Below are positions 10,526 to 19,919 of a DNA stretch of 64,000 nucleotides, in pieces. The DNA comes from Sodiomyces alkalinus F11 (Eukaryota; Ascomycota; Sordariomycetes; Glomerellales; Plectosphaerellaceae), in NCBI RefSeq assembly GCF_003711515.1, contig NW_021167085.1, forward strand, positions 559,649 through 623,648. Reading direction: 5' to 3'. Every line of letters begins with the position of its first letter. Positions within the stretch are counted from its first letter, which is position 1. The translations under genes were made by a program, and so were the position numbers. The notes under the pieces were generated by a model that did not search any database, was not told the DNA's origin, and saw nothing but the letters and a program-made list of their open reading frames with translations.

Positions 10526-12910
10526 CTACGCAGACGAAATCTCTTGCTTCACCCAGCTCTCCAGTCCGCCCCTGGCAATGATCTCCTGTACATTAGGCGG
10601 CAGCTCGCCAACTTTTTGACTCCAGGTCTTCCCGCCCTCTCCCTCGGTGACGGTGACCTTACTCCTCCTCAAGTCCCACGCGAACTTCCAACCCGTGCGA
10701 CGCGTCAACACCTTCTCTTCACCCTGGGAAACCTTGAACGTCTCCCGTAGTCGCTGCACGAGGCGCGGGACCTCCACGAGCATCAGGGCGTTGTTGACGC
10801 TGTTCCGGCTGAAGATGTTCCCAAAGCTGCCCGAGACGACAAGCGGGATCTTCTTGGCCAGGATGGCGGTGGCGGCCTGTTCGCGGGAGCTGCCGCATCC
10901 AAAGTTGTATCCGGCCACCAGGATATCGCCCGTCTTGACGACGTCGACGAACTTGGTGTCGAAATTCTCCATGACCACCTCGGCCATCTTCTCCGGGCTG
11001 ATGTTCTCCTGGTATGTGTATTTGCCAGGGTAGATGCCGTCCGTGTTGATGTTGTCGGCATCGCAGAAGACGATCTCTCCCTCAATCTTTTCCGGGAAGC
11101 CAGGCAGGATGTCGGTCAGGGCCTCCTCCTCCTCCCCTGCTTCGGCGGCCTCGACTCCAGCTTCGTTTTGCTCAGCGCCCGAAATGATGCTGTCGGCTTC
11201 GGCGATGATCTTCTCCAAGGCGTCTTCGATGCTCAGCGCCTTGTCTTGCTCGAGCAGGCCGGTACCCTCGCCGATAATGGGCTTCTCCACGCCCTCCGGC
11301 TTCTGGTACCAGCCAGGACCGGCGATCTTACCGTGCAGAGCGCTGGCGGCGACGACTTCCGGGCTCGCCAGGTAGGCCTTGGCGGCGGTCGAACCCATGC
11401 GTCCCTTGAAGTTTCGGTTACTCGCGGAAATGCCCACCTCGTTCGGCTCGAGCAAGCCAGTGCCCAGGCCGATACAAGGGCCGCAGCCGGAAGGAAGCGG
11501 CTCGGCCCCAGCGTCGAGAAGGACTTGCCAATCCCCGGACTCTTCCATGGCGTGTTGTTCGACCAGAGAAGCGGCTGCCATGTAGAACTTGACGCCAGGC
11601 GCTATTTTGGGTTCGAGGCCCTTTTCAGCAGCCTCGCGGAACACTCGCGCCGCTGCTTGGAAGTCCGACGCTCTGCCGTTGGTGCAGCTGACCAGGTAGG
11701 CCTTGTCGACCTTGATATCCTGGGCTTCCAAGTCGCGGAGAGGCGTCGCCACCTTGACGGAATTCGGCCCCGCGACGAAAGGCGACAGTGTGGAGAGGTT
11801 CAAGTACAGCGACTTGGCGTATGGGGCGCCGGGGTCGGCGGTCGGCCGGTCTTGCATAAGTTGGTCAATCCTCTCGTGGGTGAACTCGTTGGTAGAGACG
11901 CCATCCCCCATGACGGCGGACGCCGTGGCCTTGGCGCGCAGCCATTTCTCCAAGGTCGAGTCGATGGGGAAGAGTCCGGTCAATGCGCCCCATTCCGTAG
12001 TCATGTTGGCGATGGCCAGACGGTCATCGACGGGTAGGCTAGCCATGGTCTGCTCAGAGCCAGTGAATTCGATGGCGTGGTTCAACACTTCGTCCTGGTT
12101 GAACAGACCGCAGAGCGCAACGATGACGTCCTTGCCGGTGACGCCCGGGGGTAAGACGCCGGTGAGGTTCACCCTGGCCACGGGAGGGACCTGGAACCAG
12201 GTCTTTCCGGTCGCCCATATGCTGGCGGCGTCGGTACGGACCACGGCAAGGCCGACGGCTCCAATGCCCGAGTAAATCGTCGAGTGCGAATCCGACCCCA
12301 CCGTGAGTGTACCCGGCCAAGCGTGGCCCTGCTCGATCATGATCTGATGGCCAATTCCGCGTCCGGCAGGGTAGTTTCGGACACCTTGCAATGTAGCAAA
12401 CTCCCTGATCCGTTCATATTTCTTCAGATTCGCTTCGCTCTTGTTTTGGACATCGTGGTCCAAGGCCATGATGACCTGATCAGGATCCCGGATTTGGGTT
12501 GCCCCAATGGATAGAAACTTGTTGATGATGGCGGCGCTGTTGTCGTGCGACATGATGCGCCAGGGAGAGATGCTGATATAGTCGCCGCTCCGGACGACCT
12601 TCCCCTCCGGTAGACCGACGGCATAGCGTTGTATAATCTTTTCCGTCAAGGTCTGTGGTGACTGTTTCTCGGAGGAAGGGGTGGTGAAGGAAGGAATGGT
12701 CGACTGCTGGGCGTGGAATGCCTTGTATCGACTGGTTGTGCTCAACGAACGGGAATATAGCGAAGGCGAGACATGCGGTAGCTGTCGGTGATTTGTTCGG
12801 CTCGACAGGCGGCCGATAGATCGAGGCCACAGCGGCCAAAGCTTCGAGAGGTCAGATGTCGAATGGCTAAGGCTACTCGGGACAATTCTACTTACTGATC
12901 GGCACAACAT
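10526..12910 (-). CDS. LYS4: Homoaconitase, mitochondrial, 794 aa
   Basis: Catalyses conversion of homocitrate to homoisocitrate via cis-homoaconitate in the alpha-aminoadipate pathway of fungal lysine synthesis, in the mitochondrial matrix. The start is the ATG at 12910, giving a basic Ser/Arg-rich presequence (MLCRSVSRIV.., ending near 'SRSLSTTSRYKAF'). The catalytic aconitase-type core follows. Iron-sulphur cluster ligands are visible: Cys in 'VSCTNGR' (about residue 409) and two Cys in 'SGCGPCIG' (about 474-477). The swivel domain carries 'GCGSSREQA', the substrate-binding loop. An acidic linker between domains (EEEEALTD) is usual for fungal homoaconitases. Length is normal. The single reading frame is open throughout, but GTAAGT directly after codon 5 could be a real donor; an intron of about 60 bases in the presequence is possible. 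A GGGAGA repeat lies just upstream of the start. Confidence 0.95.
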   Translation of the reverse strand: MLCRSVSRIVPSSLSHSTSDLSKLWPLWPRSIGRLSSRTNHRQLPHVSPSLYSRSLSTTSRYKAFHAQQSTIPSFTTPSSEKQSPQTLTEKIIQRYAVGLPEGKVVRSGDYISISPWRIMSHDNSAAIINKFLSIGATQIRDPDQVIMALDHDVQNKSEANLKKYERIREFATLQGVRNYPAGRGIGHQIMIEQGHAWPGTLTVGSDSHSTIYSGIGAVGLAVVRTDAASIWATGKTWFQVPPVARVNLTGVLPPGVTGKDVIVALCGLFNQDEVLNHAIEFTGSEQTMASLPVDDRLAIANMTTEWGALTGLFPIDSTLEKWLRAKATASAVMGDGVSTNEFTHERIDQLMQDRPTADPGAPYAKSLYLNLSTLSPFVAGPNSVKVATPLRDLEAQDIKVDKAYLVSCTNGRASDFQAAARVFREAAEKGLEPKIAPGVKFYMAAASLVEQHAMEESGDWQVLLDAGAEPLPSGCGPCIGLGTGLLEPNEVGISASNRNFKGRMGSTAAKAYLASPEVVAASALHGKIAGPGWYQKPEGVEKPIIGEGTGLLEQDKALSIEDALEKIIAEADSIISGAEQNEAGVEAAEAGEEEEALTDILPGFPEKIEGEIVFCDADNINTDGIYPGKYTYQENISPEKMAEVVMENFDTKFVDVVKTGDILVAGYNFGCGSSREQAATAILAKKIPLVVSGSFGNIFSRNSVNNALMLVEVPRLVQRLRETFKVSQGEEKVLTRRTGWKFAWDLRRSKVTVTEGEGGKTWSQKVGELPPNVQEIIARGGLESWVKQEISSA

Positions 12911-12923
12911 TGCGTCTGCTGTA

Positions 12924-12959
12924 GGGGGACAGGGAGAGGGAGAGGGAGAGGGAGAGGGA
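12924..12959. repeat. GGGAGA hexanucleotide repeat in LYS4 5' leader
   Basis: About five to six units of GGGAGA on the plus strand, ending 14 bases upstream of the LYS4 start codon. The LYS4 mRNA would carry the pyrimidine complement. The G-rich strand has the spacing (runs of three G) needed for a quadruplex in DNA. Confidence 0.85.
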
Positions 12960-13141
12960 CGCAGCTGCACTTCTACGGAGTAATGTTCAAGATGGTGTCC
13001 TCCATTCAAACAAGTTCAGGTACTTGCCATGGTTAACGTGGGTTGACGTGACTTTGCCGAAATTTTCCTCCGAGAGCGGCGATTATGTCAGCGGAACCGG
13101 TACCTGGGACCCTGAGACATTCCCGCGCTTCTTTCGCGGTT

Positions 13142-13157
13142 ATGAGTAATCGGAAAT
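13142..13157. promoter_or_regulatory. Repeated element ATGAGTAATCGGAAAT upstream of LYS4
   Basis: A 16-base exact match to 10,303-10,318 downstream of LYS4. Both copies are preceded within about 75 bases by ATTA(C/T)GTCAG. TTACGTCA and TGAGTAA resemble bZIP sites (ATF/CREB and AP-1-like half sites). Amino-acid starvation regulation by the GCN4/CPC1 bZIP is usual for fungal lysine genes, but the canonical TGASTCA is not seen here. Confidence 0.35.
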
Positions 13158-13860
13158 TGGAGGAACCTCAGTGGCGGAACCTAAGAACCCACCGCTGTCC
13201 CTTGTCCCCTGAATGTTTGTCTGACTCGAACGCCGGAACCCGATTTTCTTGGTACACTAATTACGGATTCGAAGGTCTCTCAGGACGAGTTGATTGAGTT
13301 CGGCCTGGAAGCGGTTCCATGAATTCCATGTTGAAAATTATCCTGTCTTCTCACGCTGGCGACATATCGTGTTGCTACAATGTGGGTATCCCGATATCTC
13401 ATCATGATCTATGGCGAGCCTCGGAGTTACGACGTAAGAAGAGATAAGAGAGGAATCACAAAGAGAACAACTCACAACTCCTTCGACTGTGGAGCACGTG
13501 GTCATGTGGGTTGACGATAACGTAAAAGCCGGCCGCTGGCCCTTATCCGACGATAGCTGTTGCTGAAAAAGAAAAAAAAAGAAAAAAAAGAACAAGGCCG
13601 AAATGGGCCCCGTGTAAGTGGGGCCGACATCCTTCCCTCTCTATAACCTCTATAACTTCCCCCTACATATGCCGCACTATCGTCTTCCCCTCGCTTCTCT
13701 CTTCTCTCTTCTCTCTTCTCTCGGTTTTCCCAGTAAGGGAAGATAATACTATCATGGCGGTTCATCTAGGGGCCTCATCCTCTTATCTCTACACTCTATG
13801 TATCAGTAACACCGAACGGCGGAGCGGCAGAGACTCCTCTGTCACCATCTACCCCTACTC

Positions 13861-15207
13861 ATGACACCTCAGGGACGTCCGCTGCCTCCCACGAGCAGCC
13901 TCCCGCCTCTATCCACTCTCCCCGCCCTAAGCGAAGGCAAGCTCCTCGCAGCTCTCGACTCCCTGACGGCCCTCTACCGCCCTCTGCTCGGGACCTCCCT
14001 AGCCCTGGCAGGAGCAAGTGCTGATATGGTCCCGGGCTCGAAGAAGGACCCCCCGCCTCCTCACCCCCACGACCCCGCCGACTCGGGTTACGTCTCGGCG
14101 ACCGAGACGGAGGACGAGGATGACGACAACCCGGCCACCTGTCCTCGCGGGGAAGCCCTCGCTTCCATCCGCGCCGACTCCTTCGAGCGAGCCCACGCCG
14201 AGCGCTGGCTGACCGGCCTCCTCGGCCGCGCCGCCACTCTCCCCTGCCTCGCCGACGACGGCGACCTCCTGAACCGCGTCCTGGACCTCGCCTCCGGCAT
14301 CCTGGACTCGTTCTACGCCGCGCCGCTCGACGAGGAGGAAGCCCGCCTGGAAGAGGCGGCCTCCTTCACGCGCACCTTCTCTTTTGAGCCACCTCCCGCC
14401 TTGGACAGGGAAGAGAAGAAGACAACCTCTTCCTCCTCCCCCTCCTCCCCCTCCTCGCCCATCCAAGTCCACCTCAACGACGGCCTGGCCGGCACCGACT
14501 CCTCCGATCCAGACGACGTAGGCCTCCAGAGCTGGGGTGCCGCCGTCATCCTGTCCGAGCTCCTCTGCTCCGACCCGTCCCACTTCGGACTCACCCGCCT
14601 GCCCACATCGTCGCCGCGCATCATCGAGCTCGGCGCGGGGACAGGTCTCGTCTCCCTCGTGCTCGCCCACCTCCTCCCGCGCCTTGGGGTGACTGGCGAC
14701 TCCACCACCATCATAGCGACGGACTACCATCCTTCCGTCCTCGCCAACCTCGGCGCCAATGTAGAGGCCAACTTCCCCCCACAAAAGGACGAGAAGCCTC
14801 ACCCGGCCGCCCCTCTCGTAGCACCGCTGGATTGGGCCTCCCCACTCGACGCCGAAAGCCCTCCTTTCCGCCACCTCGGGGGGGCCGACATGCTTGTCGC
14901 CACCGACGTGGTCTACGCCCCGGAGCATGCCCGGTGGCTCAGAGACTGCGCCTCCCGCCTCCTCGCGCCGCACGGCATCTTCTGGCTCCTCGTTACCGTG
15001 CGCCGTGCGGGGCGTTTCCAGGACCTCCGTGTCGCCGAGACTGTAGAGGCCGTTTTCAGCGGAGAAGGGGACGCAGGGAGGGACTGTCGTAGGGATCCTG
15101 TCGGACGGAGGCTGGCCATCTTGCATTCCGAGACGTTGGAGAAGCGGAGGGGCGTTGGACGCGGGGACGAGAGCGACTACAGGCTTTTCAGCATAGGATG
15201 GGCTTAA
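13861..15207 (+). CDS. Class I SAM methyltransferase, METTL21/FAM86-like (Methyltransf_16), 448 aa
   Basis: Probable protein-lysine methyltransferase. Residues 1-30 are Pro/Leu-rich. An acidic low-complexity linker lies around 70-95 and a Ser/Pro run around 190-205. The catalytic fold follows: 'GLQSWGAAVILSELL' before motif I 'IIELGAGTG' (about residues 253-261), acidic strand 'IIATDYHPSVLANL', and 'MLVATDVVYAPEH' (about 345-355), which holds the DxxY signature of the seven-beta-strand lysine methyltransferases (EEF2KMT, METTL21). The C-terminus ends in 'DYRLFSIGW', typical for this group. The FAM86 branch methylates elongation factor 2, but the substrate here is not determinable. Single exon, very GC-rich with strong C-ending codon use. 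The start ATG at 13861 follows a CT-rich leader. Confidence 0.85.
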   Translation: MTPQGRPLPPTSSLPPLSTLPALSEGKLLAALDSLTALYRPLLGTSLALAGASADMVPGSKKDPPPPHPHDPADSGYVSATETEDEDDDNPATCPRGEALASIRADSFERAHAERWLTGLLGRAATLPCLADDGDLLNRVLDLASGILDSFYAAPLDEEEARLEEAASFTRTFSFEPPPALDREEKKTTSSSSPSSPSSPIQVHLNDGLAGTDSSDPDDVGLQSWGAAVILSELLCSDPSHFGLTRLPTSSPRIIELGAGTGLVSLVLAHLLPRLGVTGDSTTIIATDYHPSVLANLGANVEANFPPQKDEKPHPAAPLVAPLDWASPLDAESPPFRHLGGADMLVATDVVYAPEHARWLRDCASRLLAPHGIFWLLVTVRRAGRFQDLRVAETVEAVFSGEGDAGRDCRRDPVGRRLAILHSETLEKRRGVGRGDESDYRLFSIGWA

Positions 15208-15929
15208 AAAAAAACAGCTGTCGGGGGTTTTGCATAGCGTATTCTAGACATGGCGTTGGATCATTAGCATTGGGTCATTAGCACGCATCTAGACTCGGGT
15301 GGGAAAATACGATAGACACATTCTGAAGTGTTGAGCGAACATCAAACGACGGGCCCTCGATAGTATGAGACAGAGAAGAAGGAGAGACGATGAGAGAGAT
15401 GATAATATACCGCAAATTAATGTCCCACCCTTTGGCATTTCATATGTAGATCAGACTCTTATCTGGTCATGTTCTGCTTGCTAGGTGACCATTCTTCCGT
15501 ATCAAGTTTCGCTATGATCGTAACTGAGTTATTCTTCGCGTCGAGGTAAATTCCGACTGGAGACTTGCACCCCCGAGACAAACTTGTCCCATTTAGCTTT
15601 CTCCTTTTTTTTTTCTTTTTTTTTTTTTTTGCTTCTTCCATTGTGTCGGGAGACAAATAGCATGGCAAAGCTAGCTATTGCCCTTCTTCCTGGCGGTAGG
15701 TTAATGATGTGTCGTTGGGCAAAGGGTTTGGCCATTGTCGACGGTGAACTTGACCATACACTGAGCACATCTTCATTGTTATTACATGTCATTCCCTGAT
15801 GCTTTATATATGATATGGTTGGCAAGACAACTTACTTGTTCAGAGTCCAAGTTGCGGTGTGAAGGTAGGGCACATGAAAAACAATCGGTCCACCATTATT
15901 GCAATGGTCATCGTCAACGCTACTAAAAA
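15208..15929. other. Intergenic, convergent 3' flanks
   Basis: No gene is supported. It contains a T-rich run (about 15,604-15,632, plus strand). Several open frames here lack an ATG with coding-like composition. Confidence 0.5.
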
Positions 15930-16772
15930 TCATCGCCGCCCTTTTTTCTCCACGTAAGCCATTACTTCCTCCAAGCCAGGCGTTAATACCTCCGACTTCT
16001 GGTCCGGAAGGTTGTGCCACTGCAACCGGCCTTCCAACCCCACGAGGTCCTGAAGCTGTGGTGTCTGGGACGTGGGGCGTGGAGGGGCGAGGATACGAGT
16101 CATACGAACACCAAGACGACATGGAACCATAGATTTCTTCCCCTTGCCTTTCTTGCTTTCCTCCGAACCGGCATCGCCCTGCCGAGTATCATCGTCCAAG
16201 CGATCGCCCGGCGGCTCCTGAGACACCCGGAGGCAGTCCAATTTCCTCTCCACGGCAACCCGGGACACACCATGCTCCCGGTCACGGCAGCCCCCCACGG
16301 CGTCGCACCTGTCACATGTCCCGAAGAGCGTTCCGGCCGAGTTCCCCGGAAGTGCGCGACAGTAGAGTTTCCGTGTCGGGCCTTGGATCCGAACAGACCG
16401 TATGCGTACCTCGTCGTGTTCATCGTTCACGCCATAGCCGGTCAGCTTTCGCCACTGCTTGACGCGTCTAAGGTCATCAAACGGTAGGCCGGCCTTGTTG
16501 TCATCGCAGACCACAGGGACCGGAACCGCGGCCGGTGAGGACGGGTGACTTGGGGGTCCCTCGTTGAATAAATAGGAGACGTTGTATATCATCGACGGTG
16601 AAACCAGCGGCCATTCGACGTCGGTCACATCAGACTTGTCGCCAACCATTGTCGGGTTGGACTGAAGAGGGCCTAGTGGAGACTCGTTAGACTCCCCTCG
16701 TCGCCTATGTGCTGTGCGGACTCCTCGCACAAAGTTGAGGGACTTTTTGTAGAATGAACGTATTCTACGCAT
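15930..16772 (-). CDS. Hypothetical basic protein, about 280 aa, gene model uncertain
   Basis: I do not recognise it. The first true ATG in the frame is at 16772 (MRRIRSFYKK); the frame is open further upstream to about 16,915, where 'GPPFTTTSLERLNEIVSTL' reads like coding sequence, so a 5' exon is likely missing. The N-terminus is strongly basic (RRSMRRIRSFYKKSLNF) and followed by a mid region with 'SMIYNVSYLFNEG' and 'LPFDDLRRVKQWRKLTGYG'. The C-terminal half is rich in Arg, Asp and Lys, including a KKGKGKK patch, with no domain. Codon use is weaker than in neighbouring genes. It may be a real gene with undetected introns, or the second half may be read in the wrong frame. It is convergent with the methyltransferase gene. 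Confidence 0.4.
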   Translation of the reverse strand: MRRIRSFYKKSLNFVRGVRTAHRRRGESNESPLGPLQSNPTMVGDKSDVTDVEWPLVSPSMIYNVSYLFNEGPPSHPSSPAAVPVPVVCDDNKAGLPFDDLRRVKQWRKLTGYGVNDEHDEVRIRSVRIQGPTRKLYCRALPGNSAGTLFGTCDRCDAVGGCRDREHGVSRVAVERKLDCLRVSQEPPGDRLDDDTRQGDAGSEESKKGKGKKSMVPCRLGVRMTRILAPPRPTSQTPQLQDLVGLEGRLQWHNLPDQKSEVLTPGLEEVMAYVEKKGRR

Positions 16773-17825
16773 GGATCTTCTAGGTTTTCGCTGAAAGCCT
16801 AAGGTAGACACGATCTCGTTCAGTCGTTCTAGGGAGGTCGTGGTGAACGGAGGTCCACGAAGGGTAATGACTGGAGGCTTGCAGCTTCTTCCGATGACGA
16901 CGGTAGAGTCTGCTCAATCCCGGTCAATTTGCTCAACGATACTCGGTGTATCCCGATTCACCGCTTTGCACCTTCAACTTTGTCAGCCTTGGAGGAACTC
17001 AAACAGGCCACGAAGCCTCTTACCTGGGTGCGCTCCTCAGTGTCCGGAAGACGTACGGAAGACCTTTCCAGTGAAGAGGTACAGGTACAGGTACAGGCTT
17101 TCAATGATCGAATCCAGCCACGCGACACCTGACGGCTTGTTGCTACTCGTATATTGAGTTCAACGGAGGTAAGTTGTCTGTCAACATGTATACTGTTCAA
17201 GGGGCGAGGAGAAAGGATAGAAAAACCGAGTTGGTCAGATTGCATTTCGAAACAAGTCATGGACAGATCTGGGGGTGTGTGTGCGAATACGGGGAGAGGT
17301 AAAGCCTCGAGGTTAATTCGGTTCGCCTTTTTGCGCCTCGTGGGTGGTGGCACCCGCCACAAGGCCAACCGTGCCTAGCAGATATCCAGCTGCGGCTAAA
17401 GAGGTAAATCGTTTCGTGTTGAAAGTTGTCTAGAGAATCTCGTTAGTCGCTGCGAAGCGTGTGGCTGGTCATATCAGCGGAAAGCGTACCGAAAAGAAGA
17501 AGAAAGAAAAAGAAAAGAAGAAGAAAGAAAAAGAAAAGAAGAAAAAAAGAAAAAAAAGGAAGAAAAAGAAGAAAAAGAAAGGAAAATATAATACACAGAA
17601 TCAAGAGTCAGGTCGAACATGAAGCTTATCTATGCAGAGTCATAACACGAGACTGTTTGTCGACTGTCGAGGTTACATTAACATGTGTTTGCAAGACGTT
17701 GAAGGAGTTCTAAAGGGCACAGGGAAACCCAATAGTAGGGACGGGCGCAGACGAGCAATAAAGCGGAATCGGGGCGAGTGGGTTTGGGCCTCGCGCATGT
17801 CTGAAAAAGTACTTTTATTACGTCG
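16773..17825. other. Gap upstream of hypothetical gene, with purine tract
   Basis: Probably includes the missing 5' exon or promoter of the hypothetical minus-strand gene, a GTACAG hexamer run (about 17,080-17,098) and the purine tract at 17,491-17,586. The last 240 bases are the 3' flank of PXR1. Confidence 0.4.
17491..17586. repeat. 96-base uninterrupted purine tract
   Basis: Only A and G for 96 bases on the plus strand, beginning with a perfect tandem duplication of a 21-base unit (17,491-17,511 and 17,512-17,532). It lies in a gap between two genes transcribed on the minus strand, so transcripts would be pyrimidine-rich there. Confidence 0.9.
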
Positions 17826-19195
17826 CTACGAAGAAGGCGCTTTTATCATGAATATCTGAGACACACGCTGGTTAGGACGTACTCGGCTTCGACGAACAAA
17901 GGGACAGGGTAGGCAGGACAAACCTGGTTAAGAGCCGCATCATCAAGTGTGGCCATTCTCTTAGAAGCAATCCATTTCGACCGCACAGCATGATGGCCTC
18001 GTAGAACGGGAGTGGATGTCCCGGAGCCCGTGGTAGCCGGGGTTGAAGTCCCAGTATCCGCGGTGGTAGTAGACTTGGAAGACGTTCGCGCTGTTGTGCT
18101 CGGTGCCGAGTCGTCACTTTCGGCGGCCTCCTTTTCGGATCGCTTCGATTTCGACTCCTTCTTCTGCTTCTTCTTCTCCTTCTTCGCGGCCTTGTCGAGT
18201 TCGGAAGCAGTTTCTTCCTTGCTCTTCGACCTCTTCCGCGACGTTTTGGACTCTTCCGTGTCAGAATCGTCAGAGGAGTGCCCGCTATCCTTCTCTTTCC
18301 TCTTCTTGGACTTCTTCTCGGCCTTTGACTTGCTCTCCGCCTTCGCTACATCCTGCTGGGTATCACTTGATGCGTTTTTCGATTTGGACTTGGACTTTCG
18401 CTTCTTCTCCTTCTTGTCCGAGGTCGACGTCGTCGTGTTCTCGTTTTCGTTTTCGTCCGAGGTGGCGGCGGCGTCTGGCCGTTTGGCCTTCAGCTTCCCA
18501 GCCGCCTTGCGCTCCTCCTTCCGTCGCTTCTTCTTGGCCTTTTCGTCTTCGCTCGACGAATCTGACGAGTCCGAGTCGGACAATTGCTCCGCCTTGCGCT
18601 TCTTCGACTTTCCCGCCTTGGATATCTCCGACGGCTGCGAGACGGACCCCGTGGCTTTCTTCTGGTCCTCCTCTTCTTGCTTTACTTCATCAGGGACGAT
18701 GTCCTTTTTTTCCTGATCGCCGACCAACCACCCTCCCTTAACGAACCGCATCGCACCGAACTTGGTTTGGCAGTAGAGCGTCGTCTGCATGGCCGCCCTG
18801 GCCTGTTTTTCCTCCTCTATAGCGCAGTCGGATTTGCCGTTCAGACGGGCGAGCATGTCCTGGAACGCATTCATGCCAGTGATCTGCTCTTCCTTGGCTC
18901 TCTTGAAGCCCAGCCCGAGCGAGTCGTCCTTCAGAGTGATGCGGACGAAAGAAGCGTTGGCGGCGGTGTAGTGGGCAGCCTGGGGGGCGTCCTTAGCGCC
19001 GAGATACTGCCCTGGCTCCCATCCCTGGGAGCGCAGGATCTTCTGGCCGAACGAATTGGTGTCGCGAGCCCATTTCGTGTTGTTGGGGTCCTTGTCGATT
19101 CTTCGACGGCTGGAAATCTCAGTCAGCTGGGGTGGAGTTGCGATATCGGAGACAATAGCTCCCAAAACTTACACTTTGTTTTCGGCCAAGCCCAT
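17826..19195 (-). CDS. PXR1: G-patch protein PXR1/PINX1 homologue, 412 aa, three exons
   Basis: Nucleolar factor needed for rRNA and snoRNA maturation; the yeast and human homologues also bind and inhibit telomerase. Model: exons 19173..19195 (23 nt), 17924..19109, 17826..17855 (30 nt); GT..AG; phases agree. The protein starts MGLAENKV and continues 'DPNNTKWARDTNSFGQKILRSQGWEPGQYLGAK', the conserved N-terminus and G-patch (about residues 25-75). A very long Lys/Ser/Glu-rich region (about 170-370) follows, with repeated KKSKKRK-type patches as in all PXR1 proteins. The C-terminus 'GHHAVRSKWIASKRMATLDDAALNQIFMIKA' is the family signature, and is completed only by the 30-nt last exon. The first and last exons are too short to be found as open frames. 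Confidence 0.95.
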
Positions 19196-19919
19196 GGCTT
19201 CGAATTTCCGGTTGACTGTCGCCGTGGGGGTGGACGGAAACAGACAACACCGGAGCCTGAGCTGTGAAGAACAACAAGACAGACGATAAGAACTTCATTT
19301 TCCAGACTGAACTGTTTGTTATCGTGAAAAAGATTTAGTGGGGTCTTAGATCAGGCAAAACAAAAAAAGGTCCGTGCGTTTACATGGGTTGTTCACCGAA
19401 AATGTCGCTGCTGTACTACACCGAGTTGACCGAATCCCTCACCGACACCGTACTTCCACTAAACGTCGTGTTTCGTACGAAAAGAAGCAACATAACAAAA
19501 TAATACGGTTCTAATAACAAAATAATACGGTTCTAATATACAAGTGGTGAGAACGGCAGACGCTATATAGAATACTTTATGGATGCTCCTTGTTCCTTAT
19601 GTTCATAGGATCCACAGACTGGGGTATGAAGTCCCTCACCTAAAACGCATAGACAGGAAGGAGTCACTGGCAGGCTTGCCCTTTCACGAGGGTTGAGTGG
19701 CCGCCACATTCTAGCCCTAGATGTTCTTCTACTTTGGTTGTTACAAGTACACAAGGTACCTACAAAGCGGTGGCAATGTCCTTTTTCCATGTCGAAGTTG
19801 GATGTCCATTCTCCCGTCGTCACTTGCTCCGAGGTCACATCACACACACCCTTTCATGCCTTTAATGACATGGTTCAATGACCTACACAGCGTATAAGTG
19901 ATACGAGGGAAACGAATAA
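19196..19919. other. Divergent promoter region between PXR1 and the coiled-coil gene
   Basis: About 720 bases, no gene. A direct duplication of a 21-base unit (ATAACAAAATAATACGGTTCT) lies at about 19,491-19,535. Confidence 0.55.

Larger units (their letters stand above)
12911..13860. other. Divergent promoter region between LYS4 and methyltransferase
   Basis: About 950 bases, bidirectional by position. It contains the GGGAGA repeat next to the LYS4 start, the ATTATGTCAG...ATGAGTAATCGGAAAT element pair at 13,082-13,157, a CACGTG box at 13,495-13,500, A-rich runs near 13,565-13,590 and CTTCTCTCTT repeats near 13,695-13,722. No gene. Confidence 0.55.

Noticed and set aside
11168..12037. 289-aa open frame on the plus strand
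   Set aside because: Antisense to LYS4.
13999..15126. 375-aa open frame on the minus strand
   Set aside because: Antisense to the methyltransferase gene, Gly/Arg/Glu-rich without domains.
16958..17368. Minus-strand open frame with a GTAAGA donor after it
   Set aside because: No acceptor gives a matching phase to the hypothetical gene downstream, and the residues look non-coding.
18012..18716. 234- and 215-aa plus-strand frames
   Set aside because: Antisense to the Lys/Ser-rich region of PXR1; Ser/Phe-rich low complexity.
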